Origin: Hemileia vastatrix
Taxonomy: Eukaryota; Basidiomycota; Pucciniomycetes; Pucciniales; Zaghouaniaceae
Assembly: GCA_030280995.1 (NCBI GenBank)
Contig: JASXTE010000005.1
Location: forward strand, 24,186,001 to 24,250,000
Reading direction: 5' to 3'
Length of the DNA: 64,000 bases
Of the stretch, positions 60,601 to 64,000 are shown in pieces (positions within the stretch are counted from its first letter, which is position 1; each line of letters begins with the position of its first letter). Both the position numbers and the translations under genes were made by a program. The notes beneath the pieces are model-generated. The model was not told where the DNA came from, did no database searches, and saw only the letters and a list, made by a program, of their open reading frames with translations.

Positions 60601-62038
60601 TTTCGGCTACTTCTGGGTGGATGTAATTAGCTCCTGCTCCAGAGTCTATGATTGCTCGAAAGGATTTTTTATCTATTTGAATGTTGAATGTGGGGACAGG
60701 GATTTCTTCTTCTTCTTTATTGATTATAGTAGAGAGATCTGTTATTTTAGTTTTTGAGATCTGGATTACTGAAGCACTTGGTCCAACTTCAGTAAAAAAA
60801 GAAGAGGAGTTAAAGTCTGAAAGTTCTTCACGGAATCTTTTGTTAAAAGTGAAAGGGTCATGTCCTCTTTCTGCAAAATCTTCAGGGTTAAATATAGGGC
60901 TATCCGGTTTGTCACGTTTTGTGAATTTCATTGTTGCTTCATCGTCGTGAATAAGTATGGGATTATTGGCGCTGTTAATAGCTTCAATAAGATTGAGTTT
61001 TCCATTATCTTCTTTATTTTCCCAGAAGTCCTGAATGTCTTCTACCTCTTTATCGTATGTCAAGTCGTAACTAATAGCATGACAGCTGTTTATTTTCTTT
61101 TCAGGTTCCTTCATGATTTTCTCCTTTTGTTTACAATTTTTAGCAAAGTGTCCTTTCTTTTGACAGTTGTAGCATTTGGCAGAGGCTGGATTGATGAAGT
61201 CTAAATGCATTGGTGTTGGTCATTCTCTGGAGAAATTTGATTTCTTTGGACTCTGAAGTTTGAATGATTTGTTAAAGTGGCTGGTTGACGGGGTGCTAGA
61301 AGCTCTCCAAGTTGGACTAGTGAGGGAGTCAATTTTTATATGGTTTGCATTTCCTTTCATCATTTGTTGGTAGGTTGTTTTGTAATCCCTTGCTATATTG
61401 AAGACTTTTTCTAAAGGTACATCATCTGGAAAATCTGAGCAAGTCAGTTGGAGTCAAAGAGAAGGAGGAAGTTTTCTTTTAAATAAAAATATTTTTTCAG
61501 GATTTGAAAATCAATTATGGGGAAGTTGAGCCATGATTTCCCTGAATTTAAAAGCGTAGTCATCGATTTTTCCATTTTGATATGTCATTGTTTCCAATTG
61601 TTGATGAATTTCTTCCTCTTTATATTTCGGGTTGTATTTCTCTTGAAAGCATTTCTTGATAGTGTGCCAACCAAGGAGAGTTTCATGGTTATCATCTTGT
61701 AACTGGTAAAAGAAGGATTTAGCTTCTCCAATAAGACAGCCTCCAATTATCGCAGGCCATTTCTCTTCTGGAATATTTTCTGAGGTGAGAATGTTTTCGA
61801 AATCTTTTAGCCAGTGATTAACGTTTTCGCCATATCCTCTAAATTTATGTGGTTTGATTCTGAGGGAGTGACCATGATCATGTGGTCGGGACTGGATTGA
61901 ACGTAGGTAATTTATCTCTTCATCACGCCTTCAATCATATTCTTCACGCTGTCTAAGTCGCTCTTCAGTCCTTTCCTGTTTTTAAAGGAGGTAAGTTATT
62001 TGAGCTGCTAGAGTAGCGTTATCTGGAGCTTTGGTCAT
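57593..62038 (-). pseudogene. D gag-pol, single frame with stops
   Basis: ATG at 62038. One frame runs the full 4.4 kb. Gag carries five stops before 61210; its zinc knuckle is CYNCQKKGHFAKNC. The 689-codon stretch 61210-59141 is open: protease IIDSGAGANYIH, RT with VCVDYRPLN, MPFGLCNAPSTF and YLDD, RNase H start. A TGA (59141) at an Arg codon (CGA in B) and another at 58430 split the rest. Integrase: IHNELGHRN ... CPDCQFN, LDFVEPLP, LTDNGSEFDS, NGLIERFHG and KWDGPFLI, all catalytic residues present. Confidence 0.88.
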
Positions 62039-62282
62039 CTGAATTTGGCTTAAAAGAAACTTCTTTAAGCTTAGATTCAGTAAATATAATAATTAGAAAT
62101 CTTTTTACCTTATTTTGTTCAACAATTACGGATTGAGCGAGTTAAGGTGAAAGGATAGAGTCTTGACAAGTTAGTTTTAATTATCTGAAATATTTGATGA
62201 GATTTCAAAAAAAGGAATTTATGAAAAGGTCAATATAGATAAGTAACTAAGTATCAAGAGAAAGTAGTGATTAAAAAAAACT

Positions 62283-62300
62283 CACAGATATGTATCTGTG
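62283..62300. promoter_or_regulatory. D palindrome at 5' LTR / leader junction
   Basis: CACAGATATGTATCTGTG: like B and C, but A to G in the left arm is matched by T to C in the right arm, keeping the pair. Confidence 0.78.
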
Positions 62301-62576
62301 ATTCCTTAGTGTTCTCAGGTGCGTTTGAGTTTCTAAGGGAAGTTGAACTTTGTCTTCATTACACAATTGGGTGCGGTTTTTATAGGCGCGAAAGGATACA
62401 AGAGAGCGGAGAGAACAAATACGCATTAAGGAATTAATTAAGTGCTTTTAGAGAAAAGCTAGATGATTACAATTATCGTGTATTTTAAAATTAAAACTGA
62501 AAAAGGTAATTAGTTAAGGTAAAGCTAAAAAGGAAATAATAAGTAAAATACAACAATAGTTGATAATGGAATGACA
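62297..62576 (-). repeat. D 5' LTR
   Basis: 280 bp, TGTGATTCC ... GGAATGACA. Contains GCGCCTATAAAAA on the minus strand near 62373-62389. Confidence 0.9.
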
Positions 62577-63100
62577 GGAGTTTAAGATGTGTGATGGTTT
62601 ATGGGTGGTTTTTTTTCTTGCTAAAAAACAATATCATCAAACCACTTGTGTAAAATAGTTTGGTAACTTTACAAGGCTAGCTTCTTCAATTCAAATCAGT
62701 AAAAGACTATCATAATTCATTAAAACATTAAATATGCTTATACCAGATGATTTAATGTCTGATTATATAAAAATGAATGAAAAAGAAAAGTTAAAATACT
62801 TATGTGATAGCTTTCTTCAAAAATTATTGGATAATACTGGTTTTTTAGAAATTGATAATAGTTATTATTACTATAAAATGGAATGTATATAATTAGAAAA
62901 ATAAATTTAATTTTATCAGACTGGGAAACTTAAATACATATAGATTGAGGAATACAAGAGGAGAGGAGGAAAAGGATTTGAGGGGTGAAAGAAAAAAGAA
63001 TGAAAGATATTAAAAAATTTATAGGAGCTTTTCTGAGAAATGATGGAGTGTGATTGGCAGAATGTTAGAGTGTATCCCAGTGGAAATTTAATTTTGTGAT
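62577..63100 (+). other. Right flank of the stack, tiny ORF
   Basis: Continues the pre-insertion locus after ggag. A 52-codon frame from ATG 62734 to 62892 is charged and Tyr-rich at its end; no family recognised and it may be chance. Nothing else seen. Confidence 0.25.
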
Positions 63101-64000
63101 TCATGGGGGGAGAGCTGGTGCAGGTTCAGAATCTTCTTTTTCAAAAAGATCATAACACTTGTCCTTCAAATCAGCTATTATATAATAGAGTATTACACAA
63201 GTCATTATCCAATGATTTGCTTTTTTGAAGTCCAATTTTTTTTGAAATTGGATTCTAAGCTCAGGGAGACTAGAAAATCTTCCCTTTAAAATTCCAATAG
63301 CATGTTCAATTTGTACTCTTGATTGTGCAAGGTAATAATGAAATTTTTTTTGGATAATTTTCTAATGTTGCATCTGGAAAGCAGGTCTGATGTATTTTTC
63401 AGTTTCATATGCTGAGTGTGCAACGAGGTAATGAGAGTTGTCAGGGTTTTGAGAAAGCCTCATTACTTTGAACTCAGAAGATTTATGACGTGAGCCAAGG
63501 CAGCCAATATGAGAAGCATTAAAATTTTTATTGACATTGCACAGAAGTTGAATGGAAATAGGGTATCTAGAAAGAAGATAAAGATTTAGTTCATGAATGA
63601 TGAAAAAATTGAGAAAATGTTAAAAAAACCTTTTTTGCAATCAAAATAATGGTTGCCATCATGAGAAGGCTTTTGGCTCAACAGTATAGTTGTACCATCA
63701 ACAAAACCTACACAGTCAGGAAAACCTTCAGCTTGCATTATTTAAGAGGATTCAAGTCACTGTTGTGGAGTTGGTCAAGAAAATGTTTGAGACTTGAGAG
63801 AAAGGAAAACAATCTTACAGCGCTTGATGTATAATATGATGTTACCATATCCTATGGTAAAGAGATTATCTAAACATTCTACAGCAGCACCATTTCAATT
63901 TAAACCAAAGCAACATAGTGCAACAGAAAGTTGAAAGGTAGGATTAAAAAGTTTTTTATGGGAATTATTATGGAAGAAAGGATGATTGGAGATGAGTTGA
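63101..64000 (-). pseudogene. Harbinger-type (DDE_Tnp_4-like) transposase remnant, truncated by window end
   Basis: Minus strand. Upstream part (to about 63645): QLSVALCCFGLN, then GFPDCVGFVDGTTILLSQKP and HYFDCKK, matching the first catalytic Asp region of Harbinger/PIF transposases. An intron-like gap with acceptor TTTCTAG near 63575 follows, and its phase does not join cleanly. Then YPISIQLLCN, the NSHYLVAHSAYETEKYIRP stretch, a stop, and SRVQIEHAIGILKGRFSSL, the conserved Glu block. Ends at TGA 63101-63103. Several stops in the upstream part. Function would be cut-and-paste transposition; this copy is dead unless spliced differently. Confidence 0.8.

Larger units (their letters stand above)
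56806..62576 (-). mobile_element. D: Ty3/gypsy element with extra ORF
   Basis: LTRs 56806-57112 and 62297-62576, target duplication ggag (56802-56805 and 62577-62580). Same gene order as B and C. 5771 bp. The LTRs differ at about 12 of 280 positions by eye, plus a 27-bp duplication in the 3' copy. Confidence 0.92.

Overview
The window looks like part of an AT-rich, repeat-dense fungal nuclear genome. The long Ty3/gypsy element between 33 and 45 kb has a reverse transcriptase of the kind common in basidiomycetes. There is also a Harbinger-type DDE transposase remnant and a plausible 66-bp GT-AG intron. A rust-like basidiomycete is my best guess; this is inference and nothing here proves the taxon. 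I saw no tRNA, rRNA, CRISPR or bacterial-style operon. Nearly all recognisable sequence is transposable elements, many nested, plus a few low-confidence host-like fragments. Working names: E, B, C, D and F are LTR retrotransposons; A1-A3 are CACTA-like elements; M1-M3 are short relatives of those. || 1-7.4 kb: a host-like Pro/Ser-rich gene remnant cut near its 3' end by A1 (2473-7060, 3-bp duplication att). 7.4-17.1 kb: decayed E-family pieces, namely an antisense copy (E2), an antisense LTR and a sense gag (E3), with M1 and M2. 17.1-20.2 kb: A2, holding M3 and cut by F. 20.2-29.8 kb: F, a decayed chromodomain-bearing Ty3/gypsy element on the minus strand. 29.8-32.0 kb: tandem repeats and a Lys-rich hypothetical reading frame. 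|| 32.0-62.6 kb is a nested stack. B (32037-50035), C (50041-56799) and D (56806-62576) are three related minus-strand elements. B is split by E (33158-45107, plus strand) and by an inverted solo LTR of its own family; C is split by A3. Clean 4-bp target duplications (ggtg, gtgg, ggag, ccgt, cccg) and by-eye LTR divergence (B and D about 4%, C about 3%, E about 2.4%) agree on order: B and D first, C at their junction, E into B. 62.6-64 kb: a Harbinger-type transposase pseudogene running off the window. || B, C and D encode Gag-Pol in one frame plus a third, overlapping ORF of unknown function. Instead of a tRNA-type primer binding site they carry a covarying palindrome across the 5' LTR boundary. 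E has a tRNA-Lys-type primer site, a likely -1 frameshift site, and a repeated stem-loop motif spread through coding and non-coding sequence. These are the most interesting signals in the window. Most element ORFs are broken by stops or frameshifts, several of them C-to-T changes.
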